Source of the DNA: an uncultured Flavobacteriales bacterium | Lineage (GTDB): Bacteria > Bacteroidota > Bacteroidia > Flavobacteriales_E > Vicingaceae | DNA: 64,000 nucleotides | Assembly (NCBI GenBank): GCA_913056345.1 | Contig: CAJXMH010000013.1 | Location: 1-64,000, forward strand | Direction: 5' to 3' | Part shown: positions 44,414 through 52,432 of the stretch, one piece after another | Layout of the letters: each line of letters starts with the position of its first letter | Position numbering within the stretch: position 1 is the first letter of the stretch | Notes under the pieces: model-generated | Told to the model about the DNA's origin: nothing | Seen by the model: only the letters and a program-made list of their open reading frames with translations | The model's database searches: none | Position numbers and translations under genes: made by a program

Positions 44414-45904
44414 ATGCCCAAAAGCAAGAAGACAAAAGCCAAGAATAAGGAGAAAGTTTTAAGAGGAATACCTGAGATTAGGCGGTTCTTTTACCGGAAT
44501 GAAAAACCCATTTACTTCATCTCAGCTACAAACTTTAATTTGCTTGGAGCTGATGAATGGGTTAGAAAGTTTCGTTTTATCTGTTACATTGAATGCTTCG
44601 ACGGATTGCATCCAAATGTGTTTTCTCCGCAAGAGGAGCTGCCCCATGAAGAGTTTGAAAGTATTGAAGATATCAACAACTATTTGCTTGAGCATAAAGA
44701 GGTTGTTGAATACATTAAAAAGCGAGGAAAAGGCGGTAAAGCGCTGTTTTTGATGTTTGACGAACGGACGGAGGAGTTAGCCAAAAAGCACAAACTCGAA
44801 GTTTGTTTTCCGCCTGCCAAAATGCGGGACTTCATGGATAATAAGGTGAACACTAACCGCATTGCTGAGAAAGCAGGTGTTCCATGCGTGCCTTACATTC
44901 TCGATAAGATCAATAGCTATGAAGATCTAAGAGAAAAATCTAAGCATCTTGGCAAACATTTAGTGATTCAATTACCATTTGGCGATAGTGGTCATACTAC
45001 CTTTTTCATTTCTGATGAGAAATCTTGGAAGAAGCATGAGAAAGAAATTGTTGGAGAGGATGAAGTAAAGGTGATGAAGCGCATCAATTGTCGGGGGGCA
45101 GCTCAAGAGGCCTGTGTGACCAGACACGGAACGATTGTAGCTCCCCTAATGACAGAACTAGTTGGTTTTAAAGAGCTAACTCCCTATAAAGGTGGATGGT
45201 GCGGTAATGAGATCTATGCAGATGCATTTACCCCTAGACTTCGTCAAAAGGCAAGAAAATACACCAGACTTTTCGGCGATCAGCTGAGAGAAGAGGGTTA
45301 CAAAGGGTATTTTGAATTGGATTATTTGATCGATCAAGACACCAATGAGATCTATTTGGGTGAATTGAATCCGCGCATCACTGGTGCTAGCTCCATTACC
45401 AACCATGCCGTGTTTGCTTTGGCTGATATGCCATTGTTTATGTTTCACTTATTAGAGTGGATGGATCAGCCATACAAGATCAGTGTAAATGCCATAAACG
45501 CAAGATGGGCAAGAAAAGAAAACATTGACGATTGGTGTCAATTGGTAATTAAGTACACCAAAGATGATGTGCTTAAAGTCACAAACGCGCCCAAATCAGG
45601 GATTTGGAGATTAGATAAAAAAGGAAAGATCCACTATGATCGCATGGATACGCACCGAAGAGCAATTGATAATGATGATGAGGCTTTCTTCTTACGCATT
45701 ACCAGGGTGGGAGACTATGTTTACGAAGGGGCCGATATTGGAATCTTAGTACTTCGTGGCAGGTTGATGACAGATAAATTTCAGTTAAAAGAACGGGCAA
45801 AAGTATGGATCAAGGCCTTGAAGGATCAGTACATAGGAGAGCCACCTAGCAATGAGACTTTAGCACAAAAAGAAGCAGAGATTGGTGGCTTTAAAATGAT
45901 GTAA
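44414..45904 (+). CDS. ATP-grasp ligase, biotin-carboxylase-like fold
   Basis: 496 residues from MPKSKKTKAK. The frame's earlier ATG (44357) lies inside the decarboxylase gene and is rejected. The lysine-rich start is followed by a Rossmann-like N-domain and an ATP-grasp core with LVIQLPFGDSGHTTFF (ATP-binding loop, about residue 190), GYFELDYLIDQ and YLGELNPRITG (metal-binding Glu and Asn, about 300-320). It lacks the carboxylase-specific and carrier features of biotin carboxylase, so an amide- or peptide-bond ligase using a carboxylate, ATP and an amine is more likely. The cluster context (amine-producing decarboxylase upstream, C45 acyltransferase two bases downstream) suggests the ligand is an amine conjugated to an amino acid or other acid. 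The specificity is unknown. Confidence 0.88.
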   Translation: MPKSKKTKAKNKEKVLRGIPEIRRFFYRNEKPIYFISATNFNLLGADEWVRKFRFICYIECFDGLHPNVFSPQEELPHEEFESIEDINNYLLEHKEVVEYIKKRGKGGKALFLMFDERTEELAKKHKLEVCFPPAKMRDFMDNKVNTNRIAEKAGVPCVPYILDKINSYEDLREKSKHLGKHLVIQLPFGDSGHTTFFISDEKSWKKHEKEIVGEDEVKVMKRINCRGAAQEACVTRHGTIVAPLMTELVGFKELTPYKGGWCGNEIYADAFTPRLRQKARKYTRLFGDQLREEGYKGYFELDYLIDQDTNEIYLGELNPRITGASSITNHAVFALADMPLFMFHLLEWMDQPYKISVNAINARWARKENIDDWCQLVIKYTKDDVLKVTNAPKSGIWRLDKKGKIHYDRMDTHRRAIDNDDEAFFLRITRVGDYVYEGADIGILVLRGRLMTDKFQLKERAKVWIKALKDQYIGEPPSNETLAQKEAEIGGFKMM

Positions 45905-45906
45905 GC

Positions 45907-46911
45907 ATGTTAATTTCTTTGAAGTGTGTGGAGATAGATGAGGCAGGAGAGCAATGGAAAAAACGCTTCGACAAATCATGGCCTTATTATAAAAAGTGGT
46001 ATCTGTCAGAGGGTTATACCGCTAGGCCAGGTTATCTGAGTTGCTTGGAAGCGCTAGAAGAGCACATGCCTGAACTTCTGCCTACCTACGAAAGATTGTG
46101 CGAGTTAGCAGGAGGAGGGGATATTGCATCTCGTTACTTGAGCCAATTTAACCCACCGCTTTTTATGAGTGGTTGCACCCAAGTTGCTTGGAATCGTGAA
46201 CCTTACAGTTTGATTAGAAATTACGACTACAACCCCAAGTGGTTTGAAGGTAATTTTTTCAAGACCAATTGGCTAAAGCCCGTGATTGGGATGTCAGATT
46301 GTAACTGGGGACTGTTAGATGGCATGAATGCTGATGGCTTAGCTATATCCTTGACCTTTGGAGGAAGAAAAGTCTCGGGTGAAGGTTTTGGTATCCCTTT
46401 AGTGATGCGCTATGTATTAGAGACTTGTAAAGATGTTCCCGAAGCTGTTTCTACCTTGCTTCGACTACCTGTGCACATGAGTTACAATGTGACTATTTTA
46501 GACAAGACCGGAAAATACAAAACTGTTTACCTCACTCCGGATAAAGGCCCACATGTAGACATTGAAAAAGTTGCTACCAATCATCAGCAAGATGTGGAAT
46601 GGTTTGAATATGCTGAAATGACCGCTACCAAAGAACGAAAAGCTTTTTTGGATCACTTGGTTGATCAAGAAGCTCAAGATAGAGACGACCTAAGGCAGCG
46701 CTTTTTAGCTGCTCCCTTGTACAACGAAGACCTCAAACGATCATTTGTAACGCTCTACAGCATGCAGTATGATCTAGAAGAATTAAGTGCTACCGTATTT
46801 TGGCCCAATAAAGAAATCAAGCAAACGTTTGATAAGTTTTCAGAATGCAGAGAAATGGTGAAAATGCAGAAGCCGGGAAAAGGGGAACTGACTCAGTATA
46901 AATTGCATTAA
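45907..46911 (+). CDS. C45-type (AAT-like) autoproteolytic acyltransferase/hydrolase
   Basis: 334 residues of the Ntn-hydrolase family related to acyl-CoA:6-aminopenicillanate acyltransferase (peptidase C45). The probable processing site is Gly89-Cys90 in MSGCTQVAWNREP, with RNYDYNP shortly after, as in family members where self-cleavage exposes Cys as nucleophile. This would give chains of 89 and 245 residues. GMSDCNWGLLDGMNADGLAISLTFGG matches the family's conserved stretch after the nucleophile. Known members transfer or remove acyl groups from amine-containing substrates or hydrolyse amide bonds. No signal peptide, so cytoplasmic. Its stop-start gap to the ATP-grasp gene is two bases, so the two are likely to act on the same conjugate, one making and one breaking or exchanging an amide bond. 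Confidence 0.88.
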   Translation: MLISLKCVEIDEAGEQWKKRFDKSWPYYKKWYLSEGYTARPGYLSCLEALEEHMPELLPTYERLCELAGGGDIASRYLSQFNPPLFMSGCTQVAWNREPYSLIRNYDYNPKWFEGNFFKTNWLKPVIGMSDCNWGLLDGMNADGLAISLTFGGRKVSGEGFGIPLVMRYVLETCKDVPEAVSTLLRLPVHMSYNVTILDKTGKYKTVYLTPDKGPHVDIEKVATNHQQDVEWFEYAEMTATKERKAFLDHLVDQEAQDRDDLRQRFLAAPLYNEDLKRSFVTLYSMQYDLEELSATVFWPNKEIKQTFDKFSECREMVKMQKPGKGELTQYKLH

Positions 46912-46966
46912 TTCAATATTAAGATTTACCTAAAGATTAGATTTATCCATAAAATAAAAAACAAAG

Positions 46967-48397
46967 ATGAGTAAGTATACTTCTCACAATTTCGTGAATA
47001 ATCAATGGTTAGGCGATGGTGATGGCAACCATTTATCGATATTACAAAAGTATAGCGGTAAAGAAATAGGGAAAATACCGCAAGCATCTGAAGCGCAAAT
47101 GGAAACTGCCATAGTTTCTGCTTTAGAGGCCTTTGAAACTACTAAGAAATGGTCCGCAGGAAAGCGCGCAGAGATGATGCAGAAGCTACACGACCGCTTG
47201 GCTTCAGAGAAGGAACGATTTATTCAATTGATCATTGATGAAGGAGGAAAACCACGCTCTTATGCCACTACTGAGATCGATCGTTGTCTTTCAACTTTGA
47301 GTATTGCAATTGAAGAAGCAACCAGATATGGGGGAGAAGTGGTGCCCATGGATTTTGACAACGGTGAAGGGAAAACCGCTTTCACCAAGCGTTATCCTAT
47401 TGGGGTGATCGCTTGCATTACGCCTTTTAACTTTCCTTTAAACTTAGTGATGCACAAAGTGGCTCCTGCCTTAGCAGTTGGCTGCACCGTTGTGATTAAA
47501 CCTGCACCTCAGGCTCCTATGAGTTGTTTGGCTTTTGCTGAACTCATGAAAGAAGTAGGCTATCCCGCAGGAACGATCAACGTGCTTTGTTGCGATATTC
47601 CGGTGGCAGAGAAATTAGTGCGAGATGATCGAGTAGCTAAGCTATCTTTTACTGGAAGTGACAAAGTGGGTTGGTATTTAAAAAGCATTTGCGGTAAGAA
47701 AAGGGTGACCCTTGAACTTGGAGGAAATGCGGCTATTCTCGTCGATGAAGACACAGATGTTGAAGCAAAGGCCAAGTTGATGGCAGTAGGTTCATTTTTA
47801 TACGCCGGACAAATTTGTATTTCTACCCAACGGATTTTTGTACATGAAAAAGTATTTGAGCGATTCAAAAATGCATTTTTAGCCGAAGTAGAGAAGCTTC
47901 CGGTTGGCGATCCCAATCAAGAAGAGACTTTGGTAGGGCCGGTTATAGACGCCGGACACCTAGAGCGTATAGACAATTGGGTAAAAGAAGCTGTGGATGG
48001 AGGTGCTGAAGTTCTCTGTGGTGGAATGGTGAAAAACAAATCGCAAAATCTTTACCTGCCTACTGTGTTGACCAACACTCAGAACAGCATGAAAGTCTGT
48101 GCCGAAGAGGTATTTGGACCAGTAGCTGTGATAGAGCAAGTAAAAGATTTTGAGGCCGGTATTAAAGCTGTCAATGATTCCAAATATGGATTACAAGTGG
48201 GTGTTTTTACGAATTCAATGAGCCATTTTAAAGAAGCCTTTGAAAGGTGTGAAGTAGGAGGGGTAATGATGAACAACATTCCCGGCTTCCGCATTGACCA
48301 CATGCCCTATGGTGGGGTGAAGGACTCCGGATTAGGTCGTGAAGGTTTAACCTACGCCATGGATGAAATGACGGAAGGAAGGTTGATTGTTTTTTAG
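46967..48397 (+). CDS. Aldehyde dehydrogenase, NAD(P)-dependent
   Basis: 476 residues, standard length. The nucleophile is Cys284 (YAGQICISTQ) and the general base Glu250 (VTLELGGNA). The cofactor motif FTGSDKVG is at about 227, and EVFGPVAVI is near the C-terminus. The sequence resembles lactaldehyde/succinic-semialdehyde-type ALDHs. As the last gene of the cluster it would oxidise the semialdehyde produced by the class III aminotransferase, for example aminobutyraldehyde or glutarate/succinate semialdehyde. 55 bp separate it from the C45 gene, the widest gap within the cluster, with no promoter I can support. It converges with the deacylase gene. Confidence 0.94.
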   Translation: MSKYTSHNFVNNQWLGDGDGNHLSILQKYSGKEIGKIPQASEAQMETAIVSALEAFETTKKWSAGKRAEMMQKLHDRLASEKERFIQLIIDEGGKPRSYATTEIDRCLSTLSIAIEEATRYGGEVVPMDFDNGEGKTAFTKRYPIGVIACITPFNFPLNLVMHKVAPALAVGCTVVIKPAPQAPMSCLAFAELMKEVGYPAGTINVLCCDIPVAEKLVRDDRVAKLSFTGSDKVGWYLKSICGKKRVTLELGGNAAILVDEDTDVEAKAKLMAVGSFLYAGQICISTQRIFVHEKVFERFKNAFLAEVEKLPVGDPNQEETLVGPVIDAGHLERIDNWVKEAVDGGAEVLCGGMVKNKSQNLYLPTVLTNTQNSMKVCAEEVFGPVAVIEQVKDFEAGIKAVNDSKYGLQVGVFTNSMSHFKEAFERCEVGGVMMNNIPGFRIDHMPYGGVKDSGLGREGLTYAMDEMTEGRLIVF

Positions 48398-48426
48398 CGT
48401 CATTTGCTTCTTTTAAAGGATGCTAT

Positions 48427-48461
48427 CAACTTTAGGTAAAGTTGTGATTGGATCATTTTTT
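48427..48461 (+). terminator. Weak terminator candidate after the cluster
   Basis: CAACTTT pairs with AAAGTTG around a four-base loop at 48427-48444, and a T-run (TTTTTT) follows at about 48456-48461. The stem is only 7 bp and AT-rich and there is a gap before the T-run, so it is a weak candidate for the end of the seven-gene transcript. Confidence 0.35.
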
Positions 48462-48469
48462 GGACTTTC

Positions 48470-49420
48470 TTAATGATTTAAAGTGCCCAAATGAAACAAG
48501 GCATCCCCTTGATTGACCAAAGGGGCATTATTGTGACCGATGATAATTCCAGAATCAGGAGCTTTAATCCTAACAGGTTTGCTGCCAAAAGGATCGGATA
48601 GATAGCCCATCACATCATTTTGATCAACCCATTCTCCACTTTTTAAAGCAGGGTGAAAAAGGCCTGCTCTTCTTGCTCGTACCCATTGACTTTTAGAGCA
48701 GAAAGTATGGTTTTGAACTGGTATTTCCTCTTCGATCATACCAAAGTGAGATAATACTCTCTTCGCACCTCTAATTCCTTCCGTAATGCTCAACTCATCA
48801 AAGCGCATGGATTCTCCTCCTTCATAAACCACAATGGATTTTCCCATTTTGTAGGCTTCTTTTCGCAAAGATTTATCAATCAGATTGGATTCTAAGCTAA
48901 TCGGAGCATTGAAGATAGCGGCGATTTCACGGGCCTTTGAATCATTAGGCGCAAATCGACTTTGTGGATAATTATAACGATTGGCACCTCCGGTGTGGAA
49001 GTCAATCCCAAAATCAATTTCAGCTAATACTTTCTTTGTAAGATTATAAGCTACGCGAGAAGCAAGTGAACCGGTCTTATTTCCCGGGAAATACCGATTA
49101 ACATCTTTTCCGTCAGGGACTTCTCTAGAAAAGTTGAGAAAACCATAGATATTCAGCACAGGTATGGCTATTACAGAGCCCCTTTTTAGGTTTTTAAAAG
49201 TCTTTGCTCTTATCAGTCTACGGATGATTTCGATCCCGTCCACTTCATCGCCATGCAAACCACCGCTTAACAGAATAATTGGGCCAGGCTTTTTACTCCG
49301 ATAAACATAAATAGGTAGATCGATTGCAGTACCTGAAACTAAACGAGCGATGTTTAAGTCAATGACTTTGCTTTCTCCTCGCTTTATGAGCTGGCCATCT
49401 ACACTAAGCTCTCTTTTCAT
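48470..49420 (-). CDS. Succinylglutamate desuccinylase/aspartoacylase-family deacylase
   Basis: 316 residues of the zinc-dependent M14-like AstE/ASPA family, which removes acyl groups from N-acyl amino acids. Metal-site motifs are visible: GGLHGDEVDGIEI (His and Glu ligands, about 57-69), then IDFGIDFHTGG with the second His, and a C-terminal lipoyl-like beta domain (SGIIIGHNNAPLVNQGDALF). The N-terminal segment RGESKVIDLNIARL is typical of marine Bacteroidota and Proteobacteria members often paired with RimK. ATG overlaps the RimK stop by one base (TAATG). The pair may attach and remove amino acids from a substrate, or the deacylase may free an acylated intermediate of the facing cluster; both are inference. 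Confidence 0.9.
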   Translation of the reverse strand: MKRELSVDGQLIKRGESKVIDLNIARLVSGTAIDLPIYVYRSKKPGPIILLSGGLHGDEVDGIEIIRRLIRAKTFKNLKRGSVIAIPVLNIYGFLNFSREVPDGKDVNRYFPGNKTGSLASRVAYNLTKKVLAEIDFGIDFHTGGANRYNYPQSRFAPNDSKAREIAAIFNAPISLESNLIDKSLRKEAYKMGKSIVVYEGGESMRFDELSITEGIRGAKRVLSHFGMIEEEIPVQNHTFCSKSQWVRARRAGLFHPALKSGEWVDQNDVMGYLSDPFGSKPVRIKAPDSGIIIGHNNAPLVNQGDALFHLGTLNH

Positions 49421-50328
49421 TATACGCCTACCTTGTCTTTCAATTTTGCCTTTTTACCTACGCTATTTTCTACGTATTCAATGATCTTGCCAGCAATATC
49501 AACTCCGGTAGAGCGCTCAATGCCGCCTAATCCAGGCGAAGAGTTAACTTCTAAGATTAAAGGTCCACGATCAGATTGGAGCATATCTACTCCTGCAATA
49601 CTTAGGCCCATGGCTTTGGCAGCTTTTACAGCCGCCGCAGTCTCTCTTCTTTTGAGTTTGATCATGCTGCTGCTGCCACCACGGTGTAGGTTACTTCTAA
49701 ATTCACCCTCCTTACCTTGACGTTTCATGGCACCAACAACTTTTCCATCGACCACAAATGCCCGAATATCAGCTCCTCCTGCTTCTTTAATAAACTCCTG
49801 TACCAAAATACTCTTATCCATACCCATAAAGGCTTCAATTACCGATTTGGCCGCCTTTTGTGTTTCGGCCAAGACAACTCCTAAGCCTTGTGTTCCTTCT
49901 AAAACCTTTAAGATTAATGGGGCACCGCCTACAGTTCTGATAAGGTGAGGAATATCTTTAGGACTTCGGGCAAAAGCTGTTTTGGGAATATCCAAATTCT
50001 CTCTCGACATGATCTGTATGCTCCTCAGTTTATCTCTTGAGCGGGTCAAGGCTACGGACTTGACTGTAGAAAATATTTTCTGCATCTCAAACTGACGGAT
50101 TATGGAAGCACCATAAAAAGTTACAGAGGCTCCTATTCGTGGTATTATGGCGTCAATTCCTTTTATTTCTTCCTTACCATAGTAAATGGACGGGTCACGA
50201 CTTTCGTTTACGATATAGCATTTAGCGTGGTCGAGCACTCTCATATTGTGTCCTCTTTCTTCGCCGGCTTGAACTAATCTTGAAGTTGAGTATAGATGTG
50301 GGTTTCTTGAAAGTATGGCAATGTTCAT
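49420..50328 (-). CDS. rimK: RimK-family ATP-grasp ligase
   Basis: 302 residues from [10 protein letters not shown]; an in-frame ATG at 50352 would add eight residues foreign to the family. RimK adds glutamate residues to the C-terminus of ribosomal protein S6 in E. coli, and relatives make peptide bonds on other carboxylates. The ATP-grasp signature is complete: [19 protein letters not shown] (about 148), [20 protein letters not shown], and [16 protein letters not shown] with the Glu and Asn metal ligands. Here it is coupled to an aspartoacylase-like deacylase, a pairing seen in other Bacteroidota, so its target may be a small molecule or a protein other than S6. Confidence 0.92.
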   Translation of the reverse strand: MNIAILSRNPHLYSTSRLVQAGEERGHNMRVLDHAKCYIVNESRDPSIYYGKEEIKGIDAIIPRIGASVTFYGASIIRQFEMQKIFSTVKSVALTRSRDKLRSIQIMSRENLDIPKTAFARSPKDIPHLIRTVGGAPLILKVLEGTQGLGVVLAETQKAAKSVIEAFMGMDKSILVQEFIKEAGGADIRAFVVDGKVVGAMKRQGKEGEFRSNLHRGGSSSMIKLKRRETAAAVKAAKAMGLSIAGVDMLQSDRGPLILEVNSSPGLGGIERSTGVDIAGKIIEYVENSVGKKAKLKDKVGV

Positions 50329-50456
50329 GAAATGGTATTTACTATGGTACATTCCAAAACTAATGTTCTTGAAGCAATACTAAAACAGAAGCGGCTAATA
50401 AAATGTCAAAATCAAATCGTTCTGTTTGCTTATTTTCGATTTCTCAAAGTTGTAAG

Positions 50457-50963
50457 ATGATCATGCCCAACTTTTCCTCATTGAAATTCTTAGCTATCCT
50501 GCTGTTATTTGGTTCTCTTGCTTCAAATTTGAGCGCACAAGTGGTACATAAATTTAGCGGTAAAGTATACAGTTATGGAGACCCTTGTGATGATGTAAAG
50601 GTAGAATTGAAACAAGCAGGGGAAGTGGTTTACACTGAGGTGACCAAGGGTAATGGGAAATTTACTTTAGAAGTACAGGCAGAAAGTGAGTATATGCTAA
50701 GCCTAAGCAAGGAGGGATTGAAGTCGAAAACAATATGGATCAATACCAAGCAGACAGAAAAGCTCGCACAACAACCACCTAATTTTAAATTTGATGTGGG
50801 TTTAAAAAAAGATAAGCGTTCTAAATATGATGAGCTTTATGAAATTCCGGTGGCTTTAATCAAATACGATAGAAAAAAGCAGGCTTTTTACATGGACGAT
50901 ACTTATGGAGATCTTCTAGATCGAAAGAAAAAGAGGCTTCGTGAAAATGCTCCTAGACGCTAA
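50457..50963 (+). CDS. Small secreted protein with carboxypeptidase-regulatory-like domain
   Basis: 168 residues starting MIMPNFSSLKFLAILL with signal cleavage near LSAQ. The in-frame ATG at 50403 adds 18 residues unlike a signal peptide start. The first part is a CarboxypepD_reg/Cna-B-like beta-sandwich (VVHKFSGKVYSYGDPCDDVKVELKQAG ..., split here for clarity into FSGKVYSYGDPC and VKVELKQAGEVV), then GNGKFTLEV and YMLSLSKEGLKSKTIWI. A basic tail ends DLLDRKKKRLRENAPRR. Function unknown; such domains stabilise or present periplasmic or surface proteins. It faces rimK with 128 bp between, and converges with the PorP/SprF gene with two bases between stops. Confidence 0.8.
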   Translation: MIMPNFSSLKFLAILLLFGSLASNLSAQVVHKFSGKVYSYGDPCDDVKVELKQAGEVVYTEVTKGNGKFTLEVQAESEYMLSLSKEGLKSKTIWINTKQTEKLAQQPPNFKFDVGLKKDKRSKYDELYEIPVALIKYDRKKQAFYMDDTYGDLLDRKKKRLRENAPRR

Positions 50964-50965
50964 AT

Positions 50966-51907
50966 TTAAAATTTGGGGCAAGATTGTCTGCGGTAATTTT
51001 TCTTTCTTCGGTGCTTTTGAAACCTGTATTGCACTGCTAATTCATGAGAGCCTAAAGGCTCATTAAGCATTTTAGAAGAGTAGAGGTCGTAGGAGTAGGC
51101 GAAACTAAACTGTTTAAGGTTAAGTCCTGTTGAAAGGATTAAACGTTCCTCACTTCCATACCATGCGCCTACTTGCAAGCTACCAATATTCATTAAAGCT
51201 CCTGTCTGTAAGACATTATAGCGGCCTTGTTTTCTGAATAAAATTACCGGAGTTAATGAAGTTTGATTGCCCATGCCTATTTGAGTCCCCAATTGAAAAG
51301 CGTAAGCTCTTCTTAAAACTGCTTCGCCTACCTGATTAATGAGTCCTCCTCTTGGTTGTGTTAGGTGATCAACGTTAAAACCGAAAAAGTGCTTATCTGA
51401 AAATAAGGTAAAACCTAACGATACATCAAAGTGATCTATATTCTCTCCCATTGGCTGCTGACTGTCAAAAGAAACTCCACTTCGCGGGTCGATCATGTCT
51501 TCAAAAACCAATTTATCCCAATCAACCGACTTAATTGAATAGCCGCCCATGATGCCTGAGCGCAAATACCAATTTTGACTTACTGCAATTTCATGTGCAT
51601 AGCTTAGGTTAATGCTATTTTGGGAAAAGTTTCCTGCGCCTGCTCTGTCATTAAGTAGTGAAAAGGCAAAACCATTGGTTGAACGTTTAATATTGGTTTC
51701 GTAAATAAAGGCTTGGGTAATAAATGAATTCTCTAGCTGTGGCCAATGATTTCGGTAAAGTAGGGTAGCTTGTTTTTGTACATCTATTCCAGTTAAGGAA
51801 GGATTTAGAAATGGGCCACTGTTAAAATATTGGGTAAAGTGAGCTGATTGCGTGAATGCAGTTAGGCTTAACAAAAAGAATAACACATATAGGGAACCTT
51901 TTTTCAT
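50966..51907 (-). CDS. PorP/SprF-family type IX secretion membrane protein
   Basis: 313 residues with a signal peptide (to about residue 20, ending FTQS). The FTQYFNSGPFLNPSLTG start of the mature chain and alternating strands (SFAYSYDLYSS...HELAVQYRF) mark the PorP/SprF family, an outer-membrane beta-barrel. SprF in Flavobacterium johnsoniae is needed for delivery of the large adhesin SprB. Here it is encoded directly after a giant PKD adhesin and a mini sorting-domain protein, and its ATG overlaps the latter's stop (ATGA), so this is the same adhesin-SprF arrangement. It probably anchors or secretes the adhesin encoded at 52433-58168. Confidence 0.93.
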   Translation of the reverse strand: MKKGSLYVLFFLLSLTAFTQSAHFTQYFNSGPFLNPSLTGIDVQKQATLLYRNHWPQLENSFITQAFIYETNIKRSTNGFAFSLLNDRAGAGNFSQNSINLSYAHEIAVSQNWYLRSGIMGGYSIKSVDWDKLVFEDMIDPRSGVSFDSQQPMGENIDHFDVSLGFTLFSDKHFFGFNVDHLTQPRGGLINQVGEAVLRRAYAFQLGTQIGMGNQTSLTPVILFRKQGRYNVLQTGALMNIGSLQVGAWYGSEERLILSTGLNLKQFSFAYSYDLYSSKMLNEPLGSHELAVQYRFQKHRRKKNYRRQSCPKF

Positions 51908-52347
51908 AAGAGCACAGTTATGGTTCCTTTTTGCTCTATACTTTTGCCGCTTTGTGCCTCAGTAGCTGTAAACTGATAAACGTAAACTCCCTCTGAAACC
52001 GTTTCACCTTGAAAAGTGCCATCCCATCTATCGTAAATGTGTTTGCTTTCGAATAGTAGTTCACCCCAACGGTTGTAAATTTTTAAATGATACTCTTGAG
52101 CGTTAAGTCCAACTGCACCAAATGTGTCGTTGTGTCCGTCATGGTCAGGGCTGAAAGCTGTCGGGAAATAAAGTGTTGTTCTGCCTGTAAAGGAAACTTC
52201 GTTTGAAGTAGAAGCTAAAAGAGAACCATCTTTCATGTGAGCAATCAAGCGAAATTCATGCTTGCCATCCTCCACCTGTGCTTTTAAAGAGAGGCCAAGA
52301 CACAGAAGAATCACAGTAGTGCTATATGTCAGGAAGTTCTTTATCAT
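51904..52347 (-). CDS. Mini T9SS protein: signal peptide, half fibronectin-III domain, type B sorting domain
   Basis: 147 residues from MIKNFLTYSTTV; a longer start at 52386 adds 13 basic residues before the signal. Signal peptide 1-24 ends LKAQ. The mature chain opens with the second half of a fibronectin-III domain (DGKHEFRLIAHMKDGSLLAS then TSNEVSF) and continues into a complete gliding-motility-type (CHU_C, type B) T9SS sorting domain: FPTAFSPDHDGHNDTF, IYNRWGELLFES, WDGTFQGE, VSEGVYVYQF. The preceding gene encodes a giant adhesin that lacks a sorting domain and ends in the first half of a fibronectin-III domain, so the two seem to be parts of one former protein. A hairpin just upstream of the ATG may limit translation. 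Its stop overlaps the PorP/SprF ATG. Confidence 0.85.
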   Translation of the reverse strand: MIKNFLTYSTTVILLCLGLSLKAQVEDGKHEFRLIAHMKDGSLLASTSNEVSFTGRTTLYFPTAFSPDHDGHNDTFGAVGLNAQEYHLKIYNRWGELLFESKHIYDRWDGTFQGETVSEGVYVYQFTATEAQSGKSIEQKGTITVLL

Positions 52348-52384
52348 GGTCAAGGCTAAGTTAGGATGCCTTAATGCCTTGACC
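52348..52384 (-). promoter_or_regulatory. Perfect 9-bp inverted repeat ending at the start codon of the mini T9SS gene
   Basis: On the transcribed strand GGTCAAGGC and GCCTTGACC are separated by 19 bases, and ATG follows with no gap. In the mRNA this stem would cover the region before the start codon and could reduce initiation. No T-run follows, so it is unlikely to be a terminator. Confidence 0.55.
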
Positions 52385-52432
52385 ACGGCCTTGTTACCTT
52401 ACGCAGGAAGGTCTAAAGTTGCGTTAGGAAGC

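Noticed and set aside
44414-45904. Biotin carboxylase
   Set aside because: Only the ATP-grasp core is shared; carboxylase-specific segments and any carrier gene are absent, so a general amide ligase is the safer call.
52348-52384. Invertible DNA switch at the adhesin operon
   Set aside because: The repeat arms are 9 bp and 19 bp apart, too short for a known invertase substrate, and no recombinase gene is near. A mRNA hairpin is simpler.
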